Assembly (NCBI RefSeq): GCF_900101745.1
Contig: NZ_FNAD01000001.1
Span: forward strand, 62,001-126,000
Source of the DNA: Glycomyces harbinensis
GTDB lineage: Bacteria; Actinomycetota; Actinomycetes; Mycobacteriales; Micromonosporaceae
Length of the DNA: 64,000 bases
Direction of reading: 5' to 3'
Shown here: positions 9,330 to 18,232 of the stretch, in pieces
How positions within the stretch are numbered: position 1 is the stretch's first letter
Layout of the letters: the number at the start of each line of letters is the position of its first letter
Translations under genes and position numbers: made by a program
The notes under the pieces: model-generated
The model's input: only the letters and a program-made list of their open reading frames with translations
What the model was told of the DNA's origin: nothing
Database searches by the model: none

Positions 9330-10376
9330 ATGACAGGGAAGCCCGGCAAGGTGACGCAGCGCGAGATCGCCCGCATCGCCGGAGTCAGCCAGACGACGGT
9401 CTCCATGGTGCTCAACGACCGCGACGGCTCGAACATCCGCATCCCCGACGCCACCCGCGAGCGGGTCCGCCGCGCGATCGAGCAGTCCACCTACGTCGCC
9501 GACCCCGCCGCGCGCCGCCTCGCAGGGCTCGACAACAAGATCCTCGGCGTCTTCACCTACGAGTCGGCCCTGACCCCCGAGAGCATGGACTTCTACGGTC
9601 CGCTGCTCAACGGGATCGAGCGCGCCGCCGAAGGCCTCGGCTGCGACCTGCTGTTCTTCACCAGCTCGCCCGTCGAAGAGGGCCGGCGCCGCCTGTTCCA
9701 CCGCAACACCCGCCTGCGCCTGGCCGACGGCTGCGTCCTGCTCGGCCAGCAGATGGACGGCGACGACCTCGAACGCCTCGTGACCGAGCAGTTCCCGTTC
9801 GTCGCGGTCGGCCGCCGCGACGAGACCGACGCCCACGTGCCGTACGTCGGGATCGACTACGGCGCCCTGACCGACGTCCTCGTGGCCCGCGCCGCCGAGC
9901 TCGGGCACGAACGCGCGGTCTACGTCCACCGCGACCGCGACAGCCCCACCGCCCGCGACCGCCTCGCCGCCGTCGCCCGCGCCGAAGGCGGCCCGCTGCA
10001 CGTGACCCCCGCCGCCGTCGGCGACGACCTCTCCGGTCTGCCCGGCCTCATCGCCGGCGCCGCGGCCACCGTCGTGTTCGCCGAGGACGCGTTCCTCCTC
10101 GAGGACGTCGCCCTCGTCCTGGGCGAAGCGGGCCTCGACCTGCCCGGCGCGGTGTCCCTCGCGGCCCTCGCCGAAGTGCGCGGCCACCGCCTCAACGAGC
10201 GCCCCCTCTCCGGCTTCCACCTCCCGCGCCAGCAGATCGCGGCCGAAGCGCTGGCACTGCTCCAGCAGCTCATCTCGACGCCGCCCGAGGAGCACGGGAC
10301 CGTCGCGACCCAGCGCCTCCTCCAAGGCGAGGTCGCCTTCGGCGACACCCTCGTCGCCCGAGGCGGTGCCCGATGA
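9330..10376 (+). CDS. LacI-family transcriptional repressor
   Basis: A LacI-type DNA-binding domain (VTQREIARIAGVSQTTVSMV, then ADPAARRLAG hinge) is joined to a periplasmic-binding-like sugar sensor (ILGVFTYES, DGCVLLGQQ, YVGIDYGALT), about 348 residues. The ATG at 9330 is preferred for its GGGA spacing; a TTG/ATG pair at 9315/9318 gives a few more residues. It heads an operon with the FAD oxidoreductase (ATGA overlap) and importer. Three operator-like sites lie just upstream, so autoregulation and control of the divergent glycosidase are likely. Confidence 0.85.
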   Translation: MTGKPGKVTQREIARIAGVSQTTVSMVLNDRDGSNIRIPDATRERVRRAIEQSTYVADPAARRLAGLDNKILGVFTYESALTPESMDFYGPLLNGIERAAEGLGCDLLFFTSSPVEEGRRRLFHRNTRLRLADGCVLLGQQMDGDDLERLVTEQFPFVAVGRRDETDAHVPYVGIDYGALTDVLVARAAELGHERAVYVHRDRDSPTARDRLAAVARAEGGPLHVTPAAVGDDLSGLPGLIAGAAATVVFAEDAFLLEDVALVLGEAGLDLPGAVSLAALAEVRGHRLNERPLSGFHLPRQQIAAEALALLQQLISTPPEEHGTVATQRLLQGEVAFGDTLVARGGAR

Positions 10377-11992
10377 GCGCAAAGCCCGCGCACCGCCTGC
10401 AGACGGACATCGCCGTCGTCGGCGGCGGCCTCGGCGGCGTCGCCGCCGCCCTCGCGGCCCTGCGCCGCGGACGCCGCGTCGTCCTCAGCGAGGAGTACCC
10501 CTGGCTCGGCGGCCAACTCACCTCGCAGGCCGTCCCGCCCGACGAGCACATCTGGGTCGAGCAGTTCGGCGTCACCGCCTCCTACCGCTCCCTGCGCGAG
10601 GGCATCCGCCAGTACTACCGCGACGCCTACCCGCTGACCGACGCGGCCCGCCGCGACCCGCAGCTCAACCCCGGGCGCGGGCGCGTCAGCCGCCTCTGCC
10701 ACGAACCGCGCGTCGCGCTCGCGGTCATCACCAAGATGCTCGCCCCGCACCTCTCCAGCGGCCGGCTCGTCCTCCTCCAGCCCCACGTGCCCGTCGCGGC
10801 CACCACGGTGGAAGACGTCGTCCGATCGGTCACGCTGCGCCACAAGGAGACCGGCCGAGAGACCGTGGTCGAGGCCGCGTTCGTCCTCGACGCCACCGAG
10901 ACCGGCGACCTGCTGCCCCTCACCGGGACCGCGTACGTCACCGGCGCCGAAGGGCGCGACGAGACCGGGGAACCCAGCGCCCCCGAGCACGGCGACCCCG
11001 CCAACGTCCAGTCGATCGCCTGGTGCTTCGTCTTCGACCACGTCGAAGGCGACCACACCATCGAGCGCCCCGAGGACTACGAGCACTGGCGGTCCCTCGC
11101 CCCCGACTTCTGGGGCGACGCCATGCTCTCGTTCACCGCGCCGAGCCCGCGCACGCTGAAGCCCGAGACCCGCACCTTCAACGTCAACCCGCCGTACGAG
11201 ACCGTCGGCACCGCCGAAGCGCACGGCGACGACCCCGGCGACCTGGACCTGTGGGTCTTCCGCCGCATCGCCGCGCGCGAGACCTTCCTGCCCGGCAGCC
11301 TCGACAGCGACATCGTCCTCGCCAACTGGCCGCAGCTGGACTACCTCGGCGGCTCCGTCATCGACACCCCCGACCGCGACGCGCACCTGCGCGCGGCCAA
11401 AGCCCAGTCCCGGTCCTTCGTGTACTGGCTCCAGACCGAGGCGCCCCGGCCCGACGGGGGCACCGGGTGGCCCGGACTGCGCCTGCGCGGCGACGTCGTC
11501 GGCACCGACGACGGCTTCGCGCAGGCCCCGTACATCCGCGAGTCCCGCCGCATCCGCGCCCGGCGCACCGTCGTCGAGCAGGACGTCGCGGTCGCCGTCC
11601 GCGGACACGGCGGACCCGCCGCCTTCGAGGACTCCGTGGGCGTCGGCATGTACCGCATCGACCTGCACCCCTCCACCGGCGGCGACAACTACATCGACGT
11701 CGAATGCGCGCCCTTCGAGATTCCCCTGGGCGCCCTCGTGCCGGTGGCGACGCAGAACTTCCTGCCCGCCGCGAAGAACATCGGCACCACGCACATCACC
11801 AACGGGGCGTACCGGCTGCACCCCGTGGAATGGAACATCGGCGAATCCGCCGGAGAGCTCGCGGCGTTCTGCCTCGACCGCTCCCTGACACCGGCGGACG
11901 TCCACTCGAAACCCGAGCTGGTCCGCCGGTTCCAGGCCGTCCTCGTCGAGGCCGGCATCGAAATCCATTGGCCCGAGATCATCGGATATTAA
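10373..11992 (+). CDS. FAD-dependent oxidoreductase (FAD_oxidored type)
   Basis: A 539-residue protein with an N-terminal FAD dinucleotide fold (IAVVGGGLGGVAAALAALRR) and the YPWLGGQLTSQ motif, as in the PF12831-type oxidoreductases often found with sugar importers. Near the C-terminus LPAAKNIGTTHITNGAYR-like and HPVEWNIGESAG segments are conserved features of this group. The start overlaps the lacI stop as ATGA, so translation is probably coupled. Its position between a repressor and an importer points to oxidation of the imported sugar or a derivative in the cytoplasm. The substrate is not known. Confidence 0.8.
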   Translation: MSAKPAHRLQTDIAVVGGGLGGVAAALAALRRGRRVVLSEEYPWLGGQLTSQAVPPDEHIWVEQFGVTASYRSLREGIRQYYRDAYPLTDAARRDPQLNPGRGRVSRLCHEPRVALAVITKMLAPHLSSGRLVLLQPHVPVAATTVEDVVRSVTLRHKETGRETVVEAAFVLDATETGDLLPLTGTAYVTGAEGRDETGEPSAPEHGDPANVQSIAWCFVFDHVEGDHTIERPEDYEHWRSLAPDFWGDAMLSFTAPSPRTLKPETRTFNVNPPYETVGTAEAHGDDPGDLDLWVFRRIAARETFLPGSLDSDIVLANWPQLDYLGGSVIDTPDRDAHLRAAKAQSRSFVYWLQTEAPRPDGGTGWPGLRLRGDVVGTDDGFAQAPYIRESRRIRARRTVVEQDVAVAVRGHGGPAAFEDSVGVGMYRIDLHPSTGGDNYIDVECAPFEIPLGALVPVATQNFLPAAKNIGTTHITNGAYRLHPVEWNIGESAGELAAFCLDRSLTPADVHSKPELVRRFQAVLVEAGIEIHWPEIIGY

Positions 11993-12002
11993 AGGAACCA
12001 TC

Positions 12003-13262
12003 ATGCCCAACACAGCAAAGAAGCTGGTCAGTGCCCTCGCACTGGGAACGGTCGCCGTGGCGGCCGGCTGCGGGGGCACCGCTCCCGCCTCCTCTGAAAA
12101 CGTCGACCTGCGCATGACCGTCTGGACCTCCAACGAAGACCAGCTCGCGCTCTTCGACTCGATCGCGGACGCCTACATCGCCGACCACCCCGAGGTCGAG
12201 TCGATCACCTTCGAGAGCCTCCCCTTCGAGGAGTACAACACCACCCTGACCACCCAGATCGCCGGCGGCAACGCCCCCGACCTGGCCTGGATGGGCGACC
12301 TCTCGGCCGACCTCATCGACTCCGGCGCCCTCGTCCCGCTCACCGAGGCGTTCGAAGGCACCGAAGGCTGGGGCTACGACGACCTCCTGCCCAGCGTCAC
12401 CGGCGAGTTCAGCCGCGACGACGAGCTGTACGCCTACCCGTTCTCCAACTCGCCCTTCGCCCTCTACGTCAACACCGACCTCCTCGCCGAGGCCGACCAG
12501 ACCCTCGACCCGGCGAACCTCACCTGGGACCAGGTCTCGGCCATCGGCTCGGCCGTGCACACCGCCACCGGCAAGGGCGGCTTCGTGGTCAACGACTTCA
12601 ACTACTCCTCGTGGAACACCCTCGCGACCGTGTGGACCGCCTTCGGCGCCTCCGCCTGGAACGAGGACGGCACCGAATGCGGCTTCGACAGCCCTGAGAT
12701 GACCGAGGCGTTCACCTTCCTCCACGACGCGATCTACGTCGACGAGTCCATGCCCGGCCCCGGCACCACCGCCGACTTCTTCGCCGGCGACTCGGCCTTC
12801 GCCATCGCCCAGGTCTCGCGCGCCGGCAACCTCGACGGCTCCTTCGCCTACGACATCCAGCCGCTCCCGGCGGGCCCGGCCGGCGACTACTCCGTCATCG
12901 GACAGGCCGGCATGGGCGTGCTCCAGTCCAGCGCCAACGTCGAGGCCGCCACCGAGTTCCTCGCGTTCCTGACCAACCCCGAGAACGCCGAGAAGCTCGC
13001 CCAGTACTTCCCGCCGCCGCGCGCGTCGCTCCAGACCGGCGAGGCGCTCGCGGCCAACAACGACAAGTTCACCGCCGAGCAGCTCCAGACCGTCGTGGTC
13101 GACCAGCTCCCCGGCGCCGTGACCCTGCCCAACCACACCAACCCGGCCGAGGTCGCCCAGACGGGCAAGACCGCGCTGGACGCCATGTGGGCCGCCGACG
13201 CCGACGTCCCCGCCGTGCTCGCCTCGGTGTGCGACGCCATCGACCCGCTGCTGGCGAAGTAG
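12003..13262 (+). CDS. Sugar ABC transporter substrate-binding lipoprotein
   Basis: A 419-residue family-1 extracellular solute-binding protein. The lipobox VAAGC at about residue 22 gives a membrane-anchored lipoprotein. Typical landmarks are QIAGGNAPDLAWMG, YAYPFSNSPFALYVNTDLL and FAIAQVSRAGNLD. It starts 10 bp after the oxidoreductase and 3 bp before the first permease, in one operon. It delivers a sugar or oligosaccharide to the permeases. GGAACC-type spacing before the ATG is a weak ribosome site. Confidence 0.88.
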   Translation: MPNTAKKLVSALALGTVAVAAGCGGTAPASSENVDLRMTVWTSNEDQLALFDSIADAYIADHPEVESITFESLPFEEYNTTLTTQIAGGNAPDLAWMGDLSADLIDSGALVPLTEAFEGTEGWGYDDLLPSVTGEFSRDDELYAYPFSNSPFALYVNTDLLAEADQTLDPANLTWDQVSAIGSAVHTATGKGGFVVNDFNYSSWNTLATVWTAFGASAWNEDGTECGFDSPEMTEAFTFLHDAIYVDESMPGPGTTADFFAGDSAFAIAQVSRAGNLDGSFAYDIQPLPAGPAGDYSVIGQAGMGVLQSSANVEAATEFLAFLTNPENAEKLAQYFPPPRASLQTGEALAANNDKFTAEQLQTVVVDQLPGAVTLPNHTNPAEVAQTGKTALDAMWAADADVPAVLASVCDAIDPLLAK

Positions 13263-13265
13263 CGC

Positions 13266-14225
13266 ATGACCGACACCCGACTCGAACCGCGGGAGGCCTC
13301 GGACGAGGCCCCCCGCGGCCGGGCGCCCGCGCGCCGCGCCCGGTTCTGGACGCTGCGGCGCACCGACGCGGCCACCGGCTACCTGTTCATCGCGCCGCAG
13401 CTCATCGGCGTGCTGGTCTTCGTGGTCGTCCCCGTCGGCCTCGCCATCTGGTACAGCCTCAACGAGTGGAACATCTTCACCGGGGAGCTGGAGTACGTCG
13501 GCGGCGGCAACTACCAGGCCGCACTGGACGACCCGCAGCTGCCGAGCGTGCTCGGCGCGACAGCGGTCTTCTCCGGCGGCGTCGTGGTCCTCAACCTGGT
13601 GCTCGGCCTCGCGCTGGCGGTCATGCTCAACCGCCGCTTCAAGGGCGCGGTGCTCTTCCGGACGCTGTTCTTCTCGCCCGTCGTGGTCTCGGTGGTCGCC
13701 TGGACCCTCGTGTGGGGCTTCCTGCTCCAGGACAACGGCGGCATCAACGGCGTCCTCGAGCAGCTCGGCGTCGACGGGCCCAACTGGCTCCAGAGCGGCC
13801 CGACCGCGATGATCGCCGTGACCTTCACGCAGGTCGTGCGCAGCGTCGGCATCAACATGGTGCTCTTCCTGGCCGCGCTGCAAGGGGTCCCGGGGGAGCT
13901 GTACGAGGCCGCCCGGCTCGACGGCGCGAGCAGCCGCAGCGTCTTCTTCAGGATCACCCTGCCGCTCATCTCGCCGACGCTGCTGCTGACCGCGATCATC
14001 ACGATCGTCGGCGCGCTCCAGTCGTTCGCGCAGATCGCCGTCCTCACCGAGGGCGGGCCGGGCCTGTCGACGACGGTCCTCGTCTACTACGTGTTCCAGC
14101 AGGCGTTCAGCTTCAACGACATCGGCTACGGCTCGACGCTCGCGCTGATGCTCCTCACCTTCGTGATGGTGCTGACGGTGATCCAGTGGCAGCTCCGCCG
14201 GAAGTGGGTGTTCTATGAGGACTGA
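13266..14225 (+). CDS. Sugar ABC transporter permease (MalF type)
   Basis: A 319-residue inner-membrane permease with six predicted helices beginning at GYLFIAPQLIGVLVF. The EAA loop, which docks the ATPase, is EAARLDGASSRSVFFRITLP. It begins 3 bp after the binding protein and overlaps the next permease by 11 bp. There is no ATPase gene in the operon. Confidence 0.88.
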   Translation: MTDTRLEPREASDEAPRGRAPARRARFWTLRRTDAATGYLFIAPQLIGVLVFVVVPVGLAIWYSLNEWNIFTGELEYVGGGNYQAALDDPQLPSVLGATAVFSGGVVVLNLVLGLALAVMLNRRFKGAVLFRTLFFSPVVVSVVAWTLVWGFLLQDNGGINGVLEQLGVDGPNWLQSGPTAMIAVTFTQVVRSVGINMVLFLAALQGVPGELYEAARLDGASSRSVFFRITLPLISPTLLLTAIITIVGALQSFAQIAVLTEGGPGLSTTVLVYYVFQQAFSFNDIGYGSTLALMLLTFVMVLTVIQWQLRRKWVFYED

Positions 14226-15096
14226 CCTCGCCGCGAGGCCCGCACCGGCCGCGCCGGGCCGCTTCGGGCCCGTCGCCCGCCGCGTCGCCCTGTACACCGC
14301 GCTGATCGTCCTGGCCGCGCCGTTCGTCATCCCGACACTGTGGATGATCACCTCGTCGTTCAAGCCGCTCAACGAGATCTTCGCGTCGCCGCCGTCCTTC
14401 TTCAGCGACGCGCCCACCACCGCGGCCTACGCCGAGGCGTTCTCGTTCCAGCCGTTCGCCAGGCAGTACTTCAACAGCGTCTACATCGCACTGGTCGTCA
14501 CCGCGATCACGCTGCTCGTCTCCGCCCTCGCCGGATACGCGTTCGCGCGCATCCGCTTCCCCGGCCGGAACCTCCTGTTCATCGTCGTGCTGGTCGGACT
14601 GCTGGTCCCCAGCGAGGTGACGATCGTGCCGCTGTTCCAGATGTTCAAGCAGGCCGGGCTCGTCAACACGCACTGGCCGCTCATCCTGGTGACCGCGCTC
14701 GCCGCCCCGTGCGTGCTCGCCACGTTCATCATGCGGCAGTTCTTCATCGCCCTGCCGGTCGAACTGGAGGAGGCCGCGCGCCTGGACGGCCTGGGCCGCT
14801 TCGGGATCTGGTGGCGGATCTGCGTGCCGCTGGCGAAGCCGGCGCTGTCGGCGGTGGCGATCCTGACGTTCCTGGCGTCCTGGAACCTCTACCTCGAACC
14901 GACGGTCTACCTGACCTCGCCCGAGCTGTTCACGCTGCCGCAGGCACTGACCCGGTTCACCGACCCGTACGGCGGCGAGATGTGGAACACCCAGCTCGCG
15001 GCCGCGACGATGACCGTCGTCCCGGTCCTGGTGGTCTTCCTGATCGCCCAGCGCCACTTCGTCGAGAGCCTCGCGCACTCGGGCCTGAAGGGCTGA
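14215..15096 (+). CDS. Sugar ABC transporter permease (MalG type)
   Basis: A 293-residue partner permease. MITSSFKPLNEIF follows the first helix, a MalG hallmark, and the EAA loop is EEAARLDGLGRFGIWWRI. It overlaps the previous permease by 11 bp, so translation is coupled. A strong terminator follows, closing the lacI-led operon. Confidence 0.88.
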   Translation: MRTDLAARPAPAAPGRFGPVARRVALYTALIVLAAPFVIPTLWMITSSFKPLNEIFASPPSFFSDAPTTAAYAEAFSFQPFARQYFNSVYIALVVTAITLLVSALAGYAFARIRFPGRNLLFIVVLVGLLVPSEVTIVPLFQMFKQAGLVNTHWPLILVTALAAPCVLATFIMRQFFIALPVELEEAARLDGLGRFGIWWRICVPLAKPALSAVAILTFLASWNLYLEPTVYLTSPELFTLPQALTRFTDPYGGEMWNTQLAAATMTVVPVLVVFLIAQRHFVESLAHSGLKG

Positions 15097-15117
15097 CCGG
15101 AAACCGATCGAGAACCC

Positions 15118-15147
15118 AAGGGGCCCAGCCGAACGGCTGGGCCCCTT
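15118..15147 (+). terminator. Terminator of the lacI-importer operon
   Basis: A perfect 13-bp stem (15118-15130 with 15135-15147), loop GAAC, then TGCT. It lies 21 bp after the MalG-type stop. Confidence 0.75.
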
Positions 15148-15150
15148 GCT

Positions 15151-15220
15151 CATCATCGACCATCATCGATGAAAATAATTCTCCTGAACGATTGACTTCG
15201 CGGTCGGATCATCGTAATTT
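15151..15220 (+). promoter_or_regulatory. Promoter and palindrome upstream of the RpiR gene
   Basis: TTGACT (15192-15197) and TAATTT (15215-15220) are 17 bp apart. GAAAATAATTCTC (15171-15183) is a 13-bp near-palindrome, the kind of AT-rich site bound by RpiR/MurR proteins, and GAAAATTAC on the minus strand overlaps the -10. Two 10-bp tandem repeats CATCATCGAY (15151-15170) precede it. Autoregulation by the RpiR protein is a fair guess. Confidence 0.5.
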
Positions 15221-15239
15221 TCTTCATAAGGAAACTTCA

Positions 15240-16178
15240 ATGAAAGGAATTTCGGTGACAGCCACGCTGCACAACCAGGGCGTCGTTGGACGGCTCCGCA
15301 TGGAGCTGCCATCGCTTCCCGATGCCCTGCAACGGGTCGCCGCCCAGATCCTCGAAGACCCGGACGCCGCCACCCGGGCGTCCATCGCCGACCTCGCCGA
15401 CCGGGCCGGGACCTCCACGGCCACCGTCACCCGGTTCTGCCGCGTGCTCGGCTTCTCCGGCTACGCCGCGCTCCGCGTCGCCCTCGCCGCCGAAGGCGGC
15501 CGCGCCGAGCAGGCGCGGTGGGAGACCGACATCGACCGCGAGATCGAACCGGGCGACCCGCTCGACCGCGTGCTCGGCATCGTCGCCAGCGCCGACTCCC
15601 GCGCCATCCAGGAGACCGCGGCCCGGCTCGACCTCGACCGGATCGAACGCGTCGCCGGCGCCGTCGCCGAAGCGGGCCGGGTCGAACTCGTCGGCCTCGG
15701 CAGCAGCGGCACCGCCGCCCGCGAGCTCGCGTTCCGCCTCGAGCGCATCCGCGTCCCCTGCTGGTTCCGCCCCGACGCCCACACCGCCCTCACCAACGCC
15801 GCGCTCCTGCGGCCCGGGGACGTCGCCGTCGGCCTCTCCCACTCGGGACGCACCCGCGAGGTCGTGGAAGTCCTCGCCGAGGCGCGGGAGCAGGGCGCGC
15901 TCACCGTCGCCGTCACCTCCTTCGACCGCTCGCCCCTGGCGCAGGCCGCCGACGTGGTCCTCACGACCGCCGTCCACGAGACCACGTTCCGCCTCGCCGC
16001 CCTCTCGGCGCTCCACTCGCAGCTGCTCGTCCTCGACCTCATCTACGTCGCGGTCGCGCAGCGCACCTACGAGCGCACCACCGAGGCGTTCGAGGTCACC
16101 GCCCGCGCCGTCCAGGCCCACCGGTTCGCCGCAGAGCCGAACCGCAACCGCCGCAGCCGATCCCAGGAGGACTCATGA
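15240..16178 (+). CDS. MurR/RpiR-family transcriptional regulator
   Basis: A 312-residue protein with an N-terminal RpiR helix-turn-helix (ASIADLADRAGTSTATVTRF) and a C-terminal SIS sugar-phosphate sensor (VELVGLGSSGTAARELAFRL, GLSHSGRTREVVE). Such proteins sense amino-sugar or other phosphosugars. AAGGA precedes the ATG by 8 bases. The stop overlaps the next SIS gene as ATGA. With a GlcNAc-type kinase and an NgcE-like binding protein nearby, a role in amino-sugar use is plausible. Confidence 0.87.
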   Translation: MKGISVTATLHNQGVVGRLRMELPSLPDALQRVAAQILEDPDAATRASIADLADRAGTSTATVTRFCRVLGFSGYAALRVALAAEGGRAEQARWETDIDREIEPGDPLDRVLGIVASADSRAIQETAARLDLDRIERVAGAVAEAGRVELVGLGSSGTAARELAFRLERIRVPCWFRPDAHTALTNAALLRPGDVAVGLSHSGRTREVVEVLAEAREQGALTVAVTSFDRSPLAQAADVVLTTAVHETTFRLAALSALHSQLLVLDLIYVAVAQRTYERTTEAFEVTARAVQAHRFAAEPNRNRRSRSQEDS

Positions 16179-16942
16179 CCGACGCACCCGACCGCCTCAC
16201 CGGACGCGCCTACCTCGACCTCATCACCGCGGCGGTCCGCCGCGTCGGCGAGGACCAGGCCGGACCGGTGAGCGAGGCCGCCCGCCTCATCGCCGGGTCC
16301 ATCGCGGCCGGCGGCGTCATCCAGGCGTTCGGCTCGGGCCACTCCGAAGCCCTCGCCATGGAGCTCGCCGGACGCGCCGGGGGCTTCGTGCCCTCCAACC
16401 GGATCGCCCTGCGCGACCTCGTCCTCCAGGCCGGACTCCCGCGCGAGACCCTCGAAGACCCCTTCCTGGAACGCAACCCCGACGTCGCCCGCCAACTCCT
16501 CGACGCCGCGCCCGTCGAGCCCGCCGACGTGTTCGCCATCGCCTCCAACTCCGGGATCAACGGCGTGGTCGTCGAATTCGCCCTCCTCGTGAAGGAGCGC
16601 GGCCACGGCCTCATCGCCTTCACCTCCGCCGAGCACAGCGCCAAGACCCCCTCGCGCCACCCCTCGGGCAAGCGCCTCAGCGACATCGCCGACGTCGTCC
16701 TCGACAACGGCGCGCCCTACGGCGACGCCGCGCTCCCGGTCCCCGGCGGCGGGGCCGTCGGCGCCGTCTCCTCGGTCACCGCGGCCGTCCTCGCCCAGAT
16801 GATCGTCGCCGAGGCCGTGCAGCTCCTCGTCGACGACGGCCACACGCCCCCGATCTACCTGTCCGCCAACATCCCCGGCGGCGACGAGCACAACACCCGA
16901 CTCGAATCCCGCTACGCCGGTCGCATCCGGCGCACCGCCTGA
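16175..16942 (+). CDS. SIS-domain protein (UPF0309 type)
   Basis: A 255-residue cytoplasmic protein with one SIS domain: VIQAFGSGHSEALAMELAGRAGG near residue 50 and AIASNSGINGVVVEFAL near residue 125. This matches the UPF0309 group of sugar-phosphate isomerase-like proteins in actinobacteria. It is translationally coupled to the RpiR gene (ATGA) and precedes the importer genes by 23 bp. A phosphosugar isomerase or deaminase-like step is likely, but the reaction is not known. Confidence 0.8.
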   Translation: MTDAPDRLTGRAYLDLITAAVRRVGEDQAGPVSEAARLIAGSIAAGGVIQAFGSGHSEALAMELAGRAGGFVPSNRIALRDLVLQAGLPRETLEDPFLERNPDVARQLLDAAPVEPADVFAIASNSGINGVVVEFALLVKERGHGLIAFTSAEHSAKTPSRHPSGKRLSDIADVVLDNGAPYGDAALPVPGGGAVGAVSSVTAAVLAQMIVAEAVQLLVDDGHTPPIYLSANIPGGDEHNTRLESRYAGRIRRTA

Positions 16943-16965
16943 ACCACCGAAAGTCGAGGCCCCTC

Positions 16966-18170
16966 ATGAACCCCACCCGACGCACCGTCCTGCGCGCCTC
17001 CGGCGCGGCCGGCGCCGCCGCCGTCCTCTCCGGCTGCGTCACCGCCGGCGGCGACGACCCCGCCGAGCAGGCGACCGGCGCCGTCACCGACGAGAACCCG
17101 CTCGGCGTCCCCGCCGACACCGACCTGGAAGTCGTCATGTTCAACGGCGGCTACGGCGAGGAGTACACGCGGCACGCCGTCACGCTCTACGAGGAGCGCC
17201 ACCCGGACGCCACGGTCACCCACGAAGGCCTCCAGAAGGTCGGCGAGGTCCTCCAGCCCCGCTTCGTGGCCGGCGAGCCGCCCGACGTCGTGGACAACAC
17301 CGGCGCCGGGCGGCTCGACATCGCCGCGCTCGCCGCCTCCGACCAGGTCCTCGACCTCGCCGAACTCCTCGACGCCCCCAGCATCGAGGACCCGTCCGTG
17401 CCGCTGAGGGACACGCTCCTGCCCGGCGTGGTCGAGGACGGGACCCTCGACGGGTCCGTCCGGTTCCTCAACTACTCCTATGTGGTCTGGGGCGTCTGGT
17501 ACTCCCGGAGCCTCTTCGACCGGCACGGCTGGGCCTACCCCGCGACCTGGGACGACATGATCGCCCTGTGCGGGGAGATCAAGAGCGCCGGCATCGCCCC
17601 CTGGACCTGGCAGGGCAAGTTCCCCGAGTACATGATGGACCCGCTCCAGTCCCTCGCCGCCAAGGCCGGAGGACTCGAACTCGTCTACGCCGTCGACAAC
17701 CTCGAACCCGGCGCCTGGAGCCAGGACGGCATGATCGCCGCCGCCGACGCCATCAGCCGCCTCGTCTCCGGCGGCCTCATCCTCGAAGGCTCCGAAGGGC
17801 TCTCGCACACCGAGGCCCAGAACGCCTGGTCCAACGGCGAGGCCGCGCTCATCCCGTGCGGCTCCTGGCTCGAAGGCGAGCAGCAGGCCGTCACCCCCGA
17901 AGGCTTCGACATGACCTTCGCCGCGCTCCCAGCCCTCACCGCCGCCGACGCCCTCCCCGCCGGCGCCGTCCAAGGCGCCAGCTCCGAATCGTTCCTCGTC
18001 CCCACCCAGGCCCTCAACCCCCGCGGCGGCCTCGAATACCTCCGCTGCCTGTTCTCCGGCGAGGTCGCCCGCGGCTTCGCCGAGTCCGCCAAGGCCATGC
18101 CCGTCGTCCGCGGCGCCACCGACGGCCTCGACCTCGCCCCCGGCCTCGCGTCCGTCGCTTCAGCCCTCAA
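16966..18170 (+). pseudogene. ngcE: NgcE-type sugar-binding lipoprotein, 3' end lost
   Basis: The first ~400 residues match an NgcE-type (N-acetylglucosamine/chitobiose) binding lipoprotein: a TRRTVLRASGAAG export signal with lipobox LSGC, VMFNGGYGEEYTRHAV and the family-typical GASSESFLVPTQALNPRGG near residue 345. Family members run to roughly 470 residues. Here similarity stops at about 18170, where a TnpB element begins. The frame stays open by chance through the element, so a translated product would carry a foreign tail. Function is probably lost, as the permeases are also gone. Confidence 0.8.
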
Positions 18171-18232
18171 CGCCGCCGGAGCTGCGGGCTGGAATCGGCG
18201 GCATTGTCATACCCCTCCTCTAACCTTGCGAT

